A stretch of 64,000 nucleotides of DNA from Bog-756 sp963769905 (GTDB taxonomy: Bacteria > Actinomycetota > Acidimicrobiia > Acidimicrobiales > RAAP-2): assembly GCA_963769905.1 (NCBI GenBank), contig CAVYNG010000001.1, positions 62,001-126,000 of the forward strand, read 5' to 3'. The notes beneath the pieces were generated by a model, which saw nothing but the letters and a program-made list of their open reading frames with translations, was not told the DNA's origin and did not search any database. The position numbers and the translations under genes are program-made. Below are positions 45,870 to 55,239 of the stretch, in pieces; within the stretch, counting starts at the first letter, position 1, and each line of letters starts with the position of its first letter.

Positions 45870-46200
45870 GCCGTGGGCCGGCGACGAAGACCCAGCGTCG
45901 CCGGGACCCGTCGCCGACGATCGGCCGCGGTTTTCTGACCAAAGGTCGGCCGATCGGGCCGGGCGCGGTCCTCCGGAGCACGCGGACGCGGTTCTCTCTC
46001 GACCCTCGGCTGGACACCCGATCGAGCGATCGCGGTCGAGCGGCCTGCCGGTTTCGGCCGGCGCACAGCGAAGACGGGTAGAGCAGAACCGGGAGAGCGG
46101 CGTGCTCCCGAACCTGGAGTTGGTGCAGACGCAACTTGCGCGACCGACGGCCCGTCTGCACGACGCGAGCACGAGACGACACGGAGAGGAGGTGAGGACT
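45870..46200 (+). other. Structured leader before the Nramp-related gene
   Basis: 331 bases with two clear stems: CGATCGGCC (45918-45926) / GGCCGATCG (45948-45956) enclosing GACC-AAA-GGTC, and GTGCAGACG (46123-46131) / CGTCTGCAC (46153-46161) shortly before the ribosome binding site. It could be an RNA control region for a metal transporter. It does not match my memory of the M-box or the yybP-ykoY manganese riboswitch. Confidence 0.4.
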
Positions 46201-47829
46201 GTGGAACCGGAGGCCCCGGGCGTCGAGATCGCTTCGAGTGTGCTCGACCCGGCCCACGAAGGCGACATCCGCGGGGCCTTCGGGACCATCCGCCAGCACG
46301 ACGTCGAGGCGCGCCGATCGTGGTGGACACGACTTCTGACCCTGTTCGCGATCATGGGTCCCGGCCTGATCGTGATGGTGGGCGACAACGACGCAGGCGG
46401 AGTCTCCACCTATTCGCAAGCGGGGCAGAACTACGGCCTCACGCTGCTCTGGACGTTGCCGTTGCTCATCCCTGTCCTCGTCGTGAACCAGGAGATGGTG
46501 GTCCGTCTCGGCGCCGTCACCGGTGTCGGCCATGCGCGGCTCATCTACGAGCGCTACGGAAGGTTCTGGGGCGCCTTCTCGGTCGGCGACCTGTTCATCT
46601 TGAACTTCCTGACCATCGCGACCGAGTTCATCGGGGTGAGCCTGGCGCTCTCCTACTTCGGGGTGAGCAAGTACGTCTCGGTGCCCATCGCCGCGGTCAC
46701 GCTGGTCGTGATGACCGCGTCCGGCAGCTTCCGCCGCTGGGAGCGGTTCATGTTCGTCTTCATCGCGGCGAACTTCCTGGTGATCCCGCTGGCCGTGCTC
46801 AGCCATCCCTCCGCCGGCTCGTACGTCCACGGTCTCGTGGTGCCAGGGGTGCAGGGCGGCTTCACCTCGACGTCGGTGTTGTTGATCATCGCCATCGTCG
46901 GAACCACGGTCGCACCATGGCAGTTGTTCTTCCAGCAGTCGAACATCGTGGACAAGCGGATCACGCCGCGATGGATCAACTACGAACGCGTGGACACCGT
47001 GGTCGGCTCGATCATCACGGTCTTGGCGGCGTCACTGCTGATGGCGGTCACCGCGTCCGCCTTCGGCGGCACGCCGCTCGCCGGAAAGTTCACCGATGCA
47101 GAAGGGGTCGCCCACGGTCTCAGCCACTACGTCGGAAGCGGAGCCGGCGCGATCTTCGCAATCATCCTGCTCAACGCCTCGATCATCGGCGCCGCGGCGG
47201 TCACGCTTGCGACGTCCTACGCCTTCGGCGACTCGTTCGGAACCCGCCACTCGCTCCACCACAGCTGGCGCGAGGCAAAATTCTTCTACGGCGCGTTCGC
47301 GGGAATGGTGGCGCTCGCCGCGATCATCGTGCTCATCCCTGGTGCGCCTCTCGGCCTGATCACGACAGGAGTGCAGGCGTTGGCCGGCGTGCTCCTGCCG
47401 AGTGCCACGGTGTTCCTGCTCCTGCTCTGCAACGACAAAGAGGTCCTCGGTCCCTGGGTCAACCGCCTCTGGCTCAACGTGGTGGCGGGAATCATCGTGT
47501 CGATCCTCCTCATGATGTCGCTCGTGCTGATGACCACCACTCTGTTCCCACAGGTCAACGTGACCGACCTCGCGCTCGTACTCGGGGGCCTCCTCCTCGT
47601 CGGCTACGTGTACGCGGGGGTCCTCATCGTCCGGCGTCGGGCAGAGTGGCGACCGGCCGTCGAGATGCCCCCCGAGCGAAGGGCGACTTGGCGAATGCCA
47701 TCACTCGCTCTGCTGAAACGGCCCAGCTGGTCGCGTGGTCGCCTGATCGGGATGTACGCGCTGCGCGGCTACCTGGTGGTAGCAGTGATCATGCTGCTGG
47801 TGAAGGCGATCGAGCTCGGGACCAGATAG
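46201..47829 (+). CDS. Nramp-family divalent metal (likely Mg2+) transporter
   Basis: 542 residues, 11 or so membrane helices. First-helix motif is GDNDAGGV instead of the Nramp DPGN, and the helix-6 region reads TTVAPWQLFFQQ where Nramp has a metal-binding Met-Pro-His. Both changes are those expected of the Nramp-related Mg2+ transporter clade. The upstream MgtE_N/CBS gene supports Mg2+. I choose GTG 46201 because AGGAGG lies eight bases before it; an in-frame GTG at 46102 with GGGAG is possible. Confidence 0.8.
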   Translation: MEPEAPGVEIASSVLDPAHEGDIRGAFGTIRQHDVEARRSWWTRLLTLFAIMGPGLIVMVGDNDAGGVSTYSQAGQNYGLTLLWTLPLLIPVLVVNQEMVVRLGAVTGVGHARLIYERYGRFWGAFSVGDLFILNFLTIATEFIGVSLALSYFGVSKYVSVPIAAVTLVVMTASGSFRRWERFMFVFIAANFLVIPLAVLSHPSAGSYVHGLVVPGVQGGFTSTSVLLIIAIVGTTVAPWQLFFQQSNIVDKRITPRWINYERVDTVVGSIITVLAASLLMAVTASAFGGTPLAGKFTDAEGVAHGLSHYVGSGAGAIFAIILLNASIIGAAAVTLATSYAFGDSFGTRHSLHHSWREAKFFYGAFAGMVALAAIIVLIPGAPLGLITTGVQALAGVLLPSATVFLLLLCNDKEVLGPWVNRLWLNVVAGIIVSILLMMSLVLMTTTLFPQVNVTDLALVLGGLLLVGYVYAGVLIVRRRAEWRPAVEMPPERRATWRMPSLALLKRPSWSRGRLIGMYALRGYLVVAVIMLLVKAIELGTR

Positions 47830-47869
47830 CGGTCGACCCGATGGTGGGCCGGGTGTCGCCCGATTGCAG

Positions 47870-48412
47870 TCAGGTGCTGGAGGTAGTGGACGAAGACGTC
47901 GTGGTGGTCGAGGTGCCCACCGATGGGGGGCCGACGAGCAGATTCCAGGTGCATGGCGTGGCCACCGCGAAGGTGAAGGTACCGGTCTGGTTGTAGGCCT
48001 TGGTCCCGCCACCACCGAGTCCGGTCTGGTCGGTGATCGAGATGGGTGAGCCGCCCGACTTCGTCGCGGTGAGCAAGAACCGGCTCGCCGTCACCGGATT
48101 GGTGCAGTTGAACTTCCAGGTGACAATCCACTTCGTCGAAAGGGTCACCGAGCCCAGCGTCTTGCTGCCGCTCCCGGACCGCTGGATGACCGGCCTACTG
48201 GAGACGGTGGTGGTCGGCGAGGAGGAATTGGAGCTGCAGGCGGCGAGAGAGAGACCGAGAAGGGCGAGCGGTCCTGCAAGGGCGGCGAGGGCGGCGGCTC
48301 CGCGAGTTCGACTGTCTGAGCGAGGCTCCTTCGTGGATCGGCTCCCTTCGGCATTCGCCGCATCGGGTTCCGATGTCGCGACAGATTGAACCAAGAGGTG
48401 CATCGGCGGCAT
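47870..48412 (-). CDS. Putative lipoprotein, unknown function
   Basis: 180 residues. Lipobox-like LSLAACSS after a hydrophobic stretch (AALAALAGPLALLGL), although the preceding N-terminus is long (about 45 residues). The mature part is a small Thr/Ser-rich beta domain with two cysteines (KFNCTNP; TPCTWNL) that could form a disulfide, and a Thr/Ser tail. ATG 48412 is placed by a TATGCT box six bases upstream (48424-48419). No family recognised. Confidence 0.6.
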   Translation of the reverse strand: MPPMHLLVQSVATSEPDAANAEGSRSTKEPRSDSRTRGAAALAALAGPLALLGLSLAACSSNSSSPTTTVSSRPVIQRSGSGSKTLGSVTLSTKWIVTWKFNCTNPVTASRFLLTATKSGGSPISITDQTGLGGGGTKAYNQTGTFTFAVATPCTWNLLVGPPSVGTSTTTTSSSTTSST

Positions 48413-48418
48413 CCGGGC

Positions 48419-48424
48419 AGCATA
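48419..48424 (-). promoter_or_regulatory. -10 box of the putative lipoprotein gene
   Basis: TATGCT on the minus strand, six bases before the ATG at 48412; no Shine-Dalgarno sequence. Confidence 0.5.
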
Positions 48425-48513
48425 TTGCACCTGCCAACGGCGATCGGGCCGTCATGAGCGGCGGATCGGGACGTGCGCGTTCGAGGTGCAGAAGGTTCGC
48501 GCCGGATCACGCG

Positions 48514-51010
48514 TCAGCCGAGCGCGGCCATCCCGACGATGGGTCGGTTGAGGATCAGGTTGCCGGTCGAGCCGTAGAACGCGGCATCGCCATAGGTGAA
48601 GATGCCACCGTCCGACGCGACCAGCCAGTAGCCCTTGCCGTCGGGGGTCGCGGCCATCCCGACGATGGGTCGGTTGAGGATCAAGTTGCCCGACGAGCCG
48701 TAGAACGCGGCGTCGCCGTAGGTGAAGATGCCACCGTCCGAGGCGACCAGCCAGTAGCCCTTGCCGTCGGGGGTCGCGGCCATCCCGACGATGGGTCGGT
48801 TGAGGACCAAGTTGCCCGACGAACCGTAGAACGAGGCATCGCCATACGTGAAGATGCCACCGTCCGAGGCGACCAGCCAGTAGCCCTTGCCGTCGGGGGT
48901 CGCGGCCATCCCGACGATGGGTCGGTTGAGGATCAAGTTGCCCGACGAGCCGTAGAACGAGGCATCGCCATACGTGAAGATGCCACCGTCCGAGGCGACC
49001 AGCCAGTAGCCCTTGCCGTCGGGGGTCCCGGCCATCCCGACGATGGGTCGGTTGAGGATCAGGTTGCCGCTCGACCCGGAGAACGCAGCGTCGCCATAGG
49101 TGAAGATGCCACCGTCCGACGCGACCAGCCAGTAGCCCTTGCCGTCGGGGGTCGCGGCCATCCCGACGATGGGTCGGTTGAGGATCAGATTGCCGGTCGA
49201 GCCGTAGAACGAGGCGTCGCCGTAGGTGAAGATCCCGCCGTCCGAGGCGACCAACCAGTAGCCAGCCCTCAACACCGTCGCGACGTAGGTGAACTGAGTC
49301 ACTCCGGACGCCATCGACGTCCCGCCGGCTGTCGTGACAGTGACGTGAACGGTTCCCGGAGCGTGCGGAGGGGTTGTCGCCGTGATTTCGGTATCGGACA
49401 CAACGGTGAACACCAGAGCAGGAGCGGAACCGAAATGAACCGAAGTCGCCCCGGTGAATCCGCTGCCGGTGATGGTAATGACCGTTCCGCCCGCCGTGGG
49501 GCCCGAACCATGGCTCAGACCTCCGACCGTCGGGCTGAGGACGTAGGTGAAGCGATCACCCACGCTCGCCGTGGACGTCCCGCCGACCGTCGTGACGGTC
49601 ACGTCGACGGAGCCGGGCGAGTGCACCGGCGAGCTGGCCGTGACCTGGCTTGGCGAAACGACGGTGACCGAGGAGGCCGCCGTGGCTCCGAACGTCACGG
49701 TAACCGGGCCCACAAAGTCGCTCCCGGTGATCGTGACGTCGGTTCCTCCGGCAGTCGGACCGGAAGTTGGCGCGATAGCGGTGACCGAAGGTGTCCCCAC
49801 GAACGTGAAGTGATCTCCCGGATTCGTGGTCGACGTACCTCCGACGGTCGTCACGGTCACGTCGACCCTACCCGCAGCCTTCGTCGGCGAGGTGGCCGAG
49901 ATCTGAGTTGCGGACATCACGCTGAACGTGGAGGCCGGCGTCGTGCCGAAGCTCACCGACGTCGCGCCGGTGAAGTCGCTGCCCGTGACGGTGACGGTTG
50001 TACCTCCAGTCGTCGGTCCCACGGCAGGTGTGACAGCGGTCACTCCCGGCGCGCTCACGAAGGTGAATTGATCTGAAGAGCTCGTCGAGGACATACCGCC
50101 GATGGTCGTCACCGTGACGTCAACGCTCCCGGCCGCTCCCGACGGCGAGGTCGCGGTTATCTGGTTCGCCGAAACGAAGGAGAAGGAGGCCGCTGCAGTG
50201 GTGCCAAACGTCACTGCGGTTGCGCCGGTGAAGTTGCTACCAGCGATGGTGACCGCGGTCCCGCCGGTGGTGGGGCCACTCGAGGGCGTGACCGCCGTCA
50301 CAGTTGGTGATGGGACGTAGGTGAAGATATCTGCGGGCGAGGTTGCAGAAATCCCTCCCCGCGTAACAACGATAACGTCAACAGAGCCAGCCACGCCCGG
50401 TGGCGAGCTAGCAGTCAAAGTGCTGTCAGAGACCGGGACGACCCCAGTTGCGGCATTTGCGCCGAATTGCACACTGTCCACTCCGCTCAGAAACGAACCT
50501 GTGATCGTTACTGTGGTTCCGCCGAGCGCAGGACCTGAAGTAGGACTAATGGCACTCACCACTGGAGCATTGAGATACGTATACGAGTCTGATGGTGAGA
50601 TTGCAGAGGTTCCGGCGGCGGTTGTTACCGTAACGTCGATCGGGCCGGCCGAACCTGCAGGCGCGGTCGCGGAGACTTGAGTGTCCGAGTTGATTATGAA
50701 TCCTGCCGACGTTGGAGCCAAATTGCACGCTGGTGGCACCAGTGAATCCAGACCCCGTGATTGTGACGATGGTGCCCCCTGCCAGCGGACCAGCGGTCGG
50801 ACTCAAGCCCGTCACGACCGGCAAAGTGACAGCTGCGGCAGGTGTCACCAGCCCGACGGGCAACGCGACAGCCACAGTGCTCACTACGGCAGCAACAAGC
50901 GCGACAACGGATCGCGACGACCACCTGCCTGGCCGCGAGTCGGGGTGCGGCCCAGGATCTTCCCCCGAGGCCTCCGACTGAAAGGTCGACCGAGCCCTTC
51001 GTTTCCGCAT
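48514..51010 (-). CDS. Secreted IPT/TIG and GYWL-repeat protein, frame broken by one base
   Basis: About 831 residues if one base is skipped. Signal peptide region (VVALVAAVVSTVAVALPVGL) after a charged N-terminus (MRKRRARSTF), six IPT/TIG domains (P-T-x-GP-x-x-GGT-x-V-x-I-x-G), then six GYWLVASDGGIF repeats of 42 residues. The frame breaks inside the first IPT domain: reading GSNV, an extra G near 50706-50707, then AGFIINSDTQV. Downstream of the break the frame is open for 741 residues. AAGAAGG precedes the ATG at 51010. Paralogue of the gene at 34703-36592. Confidence 0.78.
48523..49270. repeat. Six 126-bp repeats coding GYWL units (copy B)
   Basis: Six tandem 126-bp units, much more alike than those in copy A; several differ by only a few bases. 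They could recombine with each other and change the repeat number. Confidence 0.85.
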
Positions 51011-51309
51011 GTTCGCCTTCTTTCCGGCTTGCCCAGCACGTTCGTTCGCTGGGCGCCGGGGGGAGACGTGTGCGCGGGCCCGAATTGTTCAGCGTCCACG
51101 GCAGGATGCACGCGTTCTCGACCCGGAATGGGCCTGTTCAGAGCCGGGAACCGATGATCGGCCCCTTGCTCTTGTTTGCACTCTGGCCCGCTCGCATTTC
51201 GATTGCAAGGGCCCTCACCTGATTCGCAGCGACGAACTGATCGACGTCGCTTCACGACGTGGTCGCTCACGTGCTTCCGGCGTGTTCCGCGCGATCTTGC
51301 ACGGAACTT
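51011..51309. other. Intergenic, upstream of the second IPT protein
   Basis: 299 bases. An inverted repeat GCCCAGC / GCTGGGC with a 10-base loop lies about 20 bases before the ATG at 51010 and could hide or expose the ribosome binding site. Nothing else is recognised. Confidence 0.35.
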
Positions 51310-53628
51310 CTAGCTCGGGATCCTCGGGCCAGTGGTCTCTTGACCGGCCTTCCGGCCCATCTTGGACGGCCACCAGTTCCAGCGGCCGAGCAACTCGACC
51401 GTCGAAGGGACGAGAACCGTGCGCACGACGAAGGTGTCGATCAGGATCCCGACGGCGAGTCCGAATCCGATTTGGCGAATCGACCCGTTGCCAGCTCCGG
51501 AACCACCGACCACGGCGAGCACCACGAAGCTGCCTGCGAGGACCAGGCCCGCCGACGTCACCGTCGGGCCAGTCACGCCCACAGCTTTGATGACCGCTTC
51601 ACGAAGTGGAAGGCGTCCCGCCTCCTCTCGGATGCGAGTCATGACGAGGATGTTGTAGTCCTCCCCCAGCGCAAGCAGGAAGATGAACATGAGGAACGGC
51701 AGTAGGAAGATCACGCCACCCTGAGCCCCGATTATCTGGAATACCAACACCGCAATCCCGAGGGACGCGAGGTACGACAGGACGACGCTCAGGATCAAGT
51801 AGATCGGGGCGATCACGCTGCGAAGGACGAGGGCGAGCACCAAGCCGATCGCAAGGATGGCAATCGGCACGATCTTCCCGATGTCCGAGTCCGAGATGTG
51901 GCTCACGTCGTAGAGCGCCGGTGCCTCACCCGCCAGCCCGCTCGCGTTGGCTCCTGCCTTCGCGGCGGCGGCAGAGACGACCGAACGGATCTGGGGAACC
52001 GCGTTGATCGCTGGGTTCGCTCCAGGGTTGCCGGCGATGAGCCCGGTCTCCCACTGCACCGTGTGCCCGTCCGCGCTGATGTAGCGGGCGGTCGTCAGGA
52101 AGGTGTCGTAGTCAGCTGGTGAGACACCTGAGCCCGCGGGTGGGGTGAGCGGCATGGTGACCAGATTCTGCGCGGACCCATACGGATGCAACTCGTGGTA
52201 GAGGGCCGACAGCTGCTCAGGGGTGAGGGGTGCACCGTTCGGATCGAGAGGTCCGGTGATCGCCGAGAAGACCCCGCTGTCGTGGAGGGAGTTGGTCGCG
52301 ATCTGCAACTGCTGCGGCTTCTCCCACACCGAGGTCGGAAAGTGCATCACGACATTGGTCGGGTTCGCGTTCGACTGCGGGAAGTACGTCGCCAGAGCAG
52401 CGTTTCCCTTGGCGGCGTCGCTGCCCGCCGGTGCGGCAAGATCACCGCCGAAGCCCGAAGGCTTGAAGTTGAGTGCGAACAGCGCGAGCGCGCCGAGCAA
52501 CAGCACGCCCACCGTGATGGTCCGCACAGGACGGCGGACCAGACGTGACGCAATCCGTCCCCAGGTCCCCTCAGTGGCCTCCCGCGGCATGGTCTTCGAG
52601 GGCCAGAAGACCGCGCGCCCGAAGATGGCGAGGAGGGCGGGAAGGAGCGTCAGGCCCGCCAGGAGCATCACCGCGATGCCGAGGGCGAGGGGGAATCCGA
52701 GGTCGTGATAGAGGTTGAAGCTGGCCGCCAGCAGGGTCAAGAGGGCGACGACGACCGTTGCGGCGGAAGCCGTGATCGATTCGCCGACCCGGCGCACGGC
52801 GTAGCTCACGGCCTCCTTCGGTTCGGTCCCCGCGAGCAATTGCTCTCGTACCCGGAAGACAAGGAAGAGCCCGTAGTCGGTGCCCGCACCGAGAATGAGC
52901 ACGATGAGAAGGATCTGCGTGAAGAACGAGATCTGCAGGACGCCGGCCGATCCGAGACCCCCGATGAAAGAGCTCGACAAGGCGAGGACCAATGCGGCCG
53001 GGAGCAAGGTGATGAGTGGTGCCAGCACCGACCTGAAGATGATCAGCAGCAAGATGATGATGAAGACGATCGACGCGAGCTGGATCTCGGATCCTTGCTT
53101 CGCCGACTGCTTCTGATTCGCGACGCCGGTCGCCACCTCGCCGGCCAGATGCACCTGGAGATCGCTCGGACGCGGCACCTTTGCGAGCGCGGAGTTCATG
53201 TTGTCGACGAGGGTCGACGCCTTGCCCTGGTCGAATGGTGACGAAGAGGAGGTGAATAGGAGCTGAGCCGCTCTCCCGTTCGGGGAAGTGCCGAGGAAGT
53301 GGGCCGACAACGCGGTCGGGACCTCTTTCAGCTTGGTGAGCATGTCGGCCAGCGCAGCGCGGTCCTGGGCTGTCAACGACGGCGCCGACGTGACTGCCAC
53401 GACCGGCACCTGGCTGTGGTTCACCGAGCCGATGAGCGGCTGCGCGAGTGCCGCCGCCTGATTGCTCGGTGCGCTCGGGGGGAGAAACGTGCTGTTGTTG
53501 TTGTTGACCTGACTCGCCAGTGTCGGGAGCGCGCGGACCGAGATCACGGTCCCGACGATCCAGATGGCAACGACCAACCAGCGCAGTCGGACGACACCGC
53601 GCCCCAGCGCATCGAAGAATCGACTCAT
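51310..53628 (-). CDS. MMPL/RND-family transporter
   Basis: 772 residues, 12 membrane helices in two halves, each preceded by a large extracytoplasmic loop. Proton-relay-type motifs GAGTDYGLFLVFRVREQL in the first half and ALGEDYNILVMTRIREEA in the second are typical of actinobacterial MmpL-like exporters of lipids or hydrophobic compounds. Substrate unknown. No clear ribosome binding site before the ATG. Confidence 0.92.
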   Translation of the reverse strand: MSRFFDALGRGVVRLRWLVVAIWIVGTVISVRALPTLASQVNNNNSTFLPPSAPSNQAAALAQPLIGSVNHSQVPVVAVTSAPSLTAQDRAALADMLTKLKEVPTALSAHFLGTSPNGRAAQLLFTSSSSPFDQGKASTLVDNMNSALAKVPRPSDLQVHLAGEVATGVANQKQSAKQGSEIQLASIVFIIILLLIIFRSVLAPLITLLPAALVLALSSSFIGGLGSAGVLQISFFTQILLIVLILGAGTDYGLFLVFRVREQLLAGTEPKEAVSYAVRRVGESITASAATVVVALLTLLAASFNLYHDLGFPLALGIAVMLLAGLTLLPALLAIFGRAVFWPSKTMPREATEGTWGRIASRLVRRPVRTITVGVLLLGALALFALNFKPSGFGGDLAAPAGSDAAKGNAALATYFPQSNANPTNVVMHFPTSVWEKPQQLQIATNSLHDSGVFSAITGPLDPNGAPLTPEQLSALYHELHPYGSAQNLVTMPLTPPAGSGVSPADYDTFLTTARYISADGHTVQWETGLIAGNPGANPAINAVPQIRSVVSAAAAKAGANASGLAGEAPALYDVSHISDSDIGKIVPIAILAIGLVLALVLRSVIAPIYLILSVVLSYLASLGIAVLVFQIIGAQGGVIFLLPFLMFIFLLALGEDYNILVMTRIREEAGRLPLREAVIKAVGVTGPTVTSAGLVLAGSFVVLAVVGGSGAGNGSIRQIGFGLAVGILIDTFVVRTVLVPSTVELLGRWNWWPSKMGRKAGQETTGPRIPS

Positions 53629-53815
53629 CGGAGGTCCAATCTCGGTAGCAGCTCGGTGGGGAGAACCGGCCGGACGGTGATCGGTGGGGCCAGATTACCG
53701 AGGGTGCTCTGCGACTTGAAATCACCAGCTACGGCGCCGCATCACCGCGACCGGGTCGCCTGCGAGCGTCCGGCGAGTTAGGACGCGTCCGCTGTCGCGG
53801 CGGGGCGGACCGGCC

Positions 53816-54796
53816 TCAGGGAACCTTGAGAGCCGGCACGACCTCGTCGATGAACCGGCGCAGGCTCTCGTCACCAGGAAAGTCGCGGAGCCAGAGGATG
53901 AGGCCGCGGCATCCGGCATCGACATACCCCTGGGTCTTCTCGACCACCTGGTCGACCGTCCCCACCAGGTTGTCGGCGAGGTACTCCTCGGCAGGCGTCC
54001 CTCCCCAGAGATCGCCCCCGTCGTCGCTCCCGCACCATGCGAGAGCTTCCGCCTCGGAGTCGAAGATGCGGCAGTCCGGGCCGTGCGTGCGTGTGATGGC
54101 GTCGAACGGGCGTCCGATCTCCTCGCAGTAGCCCTCGAGCAGCTTCGACTTGCGCTCGAAGTCGGTAAGGCCCACCTGCCAGTTGGTGAGATCGGCACGC
54201 CGGGCGGCGATCCGGAGGTTGACCTTCTCTCCCCCGCCGCCGACCAGCACGGGCGGTGGCGACTGCAAGGGCTTCGGGTCGCAGTACGCACCGTCGAAGT
54301 GCAGGTGTTCGCCGTCGAAGGTGACCGTCTCCTCGGACCAGAAGCGGCTTATCACCTCCATCGTCTCGTCGAGCACCGCGAGGCGGACCCGATCGGACAG
54401 GTACTCGTACCCGTACGCGTGGTACTCCTCGTGATACCAACCGGCGCCGAGACCGAGGATGAGCCGGCCGTTGGAGTACACGTCGATGCAGGCGGCCTCT
54501 TTCGCCAGCAGGCCCGCGTTTCGGTACGTCGAGCAGGTCACGAGCTGACCGAGCCGAGCGGTCGAGGTCTGCTGAGAGAGGGCGGCGAGCATTGTGTACG
54601 CCTCGAAGACGTGGGTCGGCTCGCGACGGGGCACCGTCTCGACGTGGTCGTAGACCCAGAGATGGTCGTAGCCGAGCGACTCGGCGAGCCGTGCCAGCTC
54701 GACCGAGCGCTCCCACGCCTCACGGGCGCCCCAGCCCGTGTACTCGAGTTTCCAGCCCTGGGGCACGAAGACGCCGATCTCCAAGGGGGCGTTCAC
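53816..54796 (-). CDS. LLM-class F420-dependent oxidoreductase
   Basis: 326 residues, luciferase-like TIM barrel: LGYDHLWVYDHVETVPRREP, LGQLVTCSTYRNAGLLAKEA and RLILGLGAGWYHEEYHAYGY are typical of actinobacterial F420-binding members. The GTG overlaps the preceding gene's stop by four bases. Forms an operon with a VOC protein and a zinc alcohol dehydrogenase, suggesting a catabolic or modification route; substrate unknown. Confidence 0.87.
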   Translation of the reverse strand: MNAPLEIGVFVPQGWKLEYTGWGAREAWERSVELARLAESLGYDHLWVYDHVETVPRREPTHVFEAYTMLAALSQQTSTARLGQLVTCSTYRNAGLLAKEAACIDVYSNGRLILGLGAGWYHEEYHAYGYEYLSDRVRLAVLDETMEVISRFWSEETVTFDGEHLHFDGAYCDPKPLQSPPPVLVGGGGEKVNLRIAARRADLTNWQVGLTDFERKSKLLEGYCEEIGRPFDAITRTHGPDCRIFDSEAEALAWCGSDDGGDLWGGTPAEEYLADNLVGTVDQVVEKTQGYVDAGCRGLILWLRDFPGDESLRRFIDEVVPALKVP

Positions 54797-55239
54797 GACG
54801 GGAACTCCCACCATTGGACCTCGCACATCATCGGCAGTAGGTACTTCACGTAGAGCGAGTGGATCTTGACCACCTTCTGGTCGTCCATGTGCAGGTCGAT
54901 GAGGTCGACACGGTCGTCGCGTTCGCGGAACGCGGCTGCGCGGTCCTGGAGGTCCTGCAGCTCCTCGAGGGAGCCGACCGCGAAGCCGAAGTGGTCCATC
55001 CGTGGGCAGCGCATCGGATCGTCCTCGGCGATGAGGAAGATGAACTGGTCCCAGTGGACACAGGAAAGGATGAGACGACGACGGTCCTCGGTCATGACGG
55101 TGATCTCGTCGAATCCGAACACCTCGCTCCAGAAGCGGCAGATGTCGTTGCGGTTGGACTCGTCGAGGAGATCGGCTGGCATGCTCATCGCGACGTGGTT
55201 GAAGTGCGGATTGCCGCTCGGATAGTAGGGATGGGTCAT
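54793..55239 (-). CDS. VOC/glyoxalase-fold protein
   Basis: 148 residues. Starts HFNHVAMSMPADLLDESNR and contains FWSEVFGFDEI, CVHWDQFIFLIAEDD and MDHFGFAVGSLEELQDL, the paired beta-alpha-beta-beta-beta units of the vicinal oxygen chelate fold with His and possible Glu ligands. Dioxygenase, isomerase or lyase activity cannot be told apart. One-base overlap (TAATG) with the dehydrogenase gene. Confidence 0.77.
   Translation of the reverse strand: MTHPYYPSGNPHFNHVAMSMPADLLDESNRNDICRFWSEVFGFDEITVMTEDRRRLILSCVHWDQFIFLIAEDDPMRCPRMDHFGFAVGSLEELQDLQDRAAAFRERDDRVDLIDLHMDDQKVVKIHSLYVKYLLPMMCEVQWWEFPS

Noticed and set aside
45870..46200. Known Mg2+ or Mn2+ riboswitch before the Nramp-related gene
   Set aside because: I could not match the conserved cores of the M-box or yybP-ykoY from memory; only generic stems are supported.
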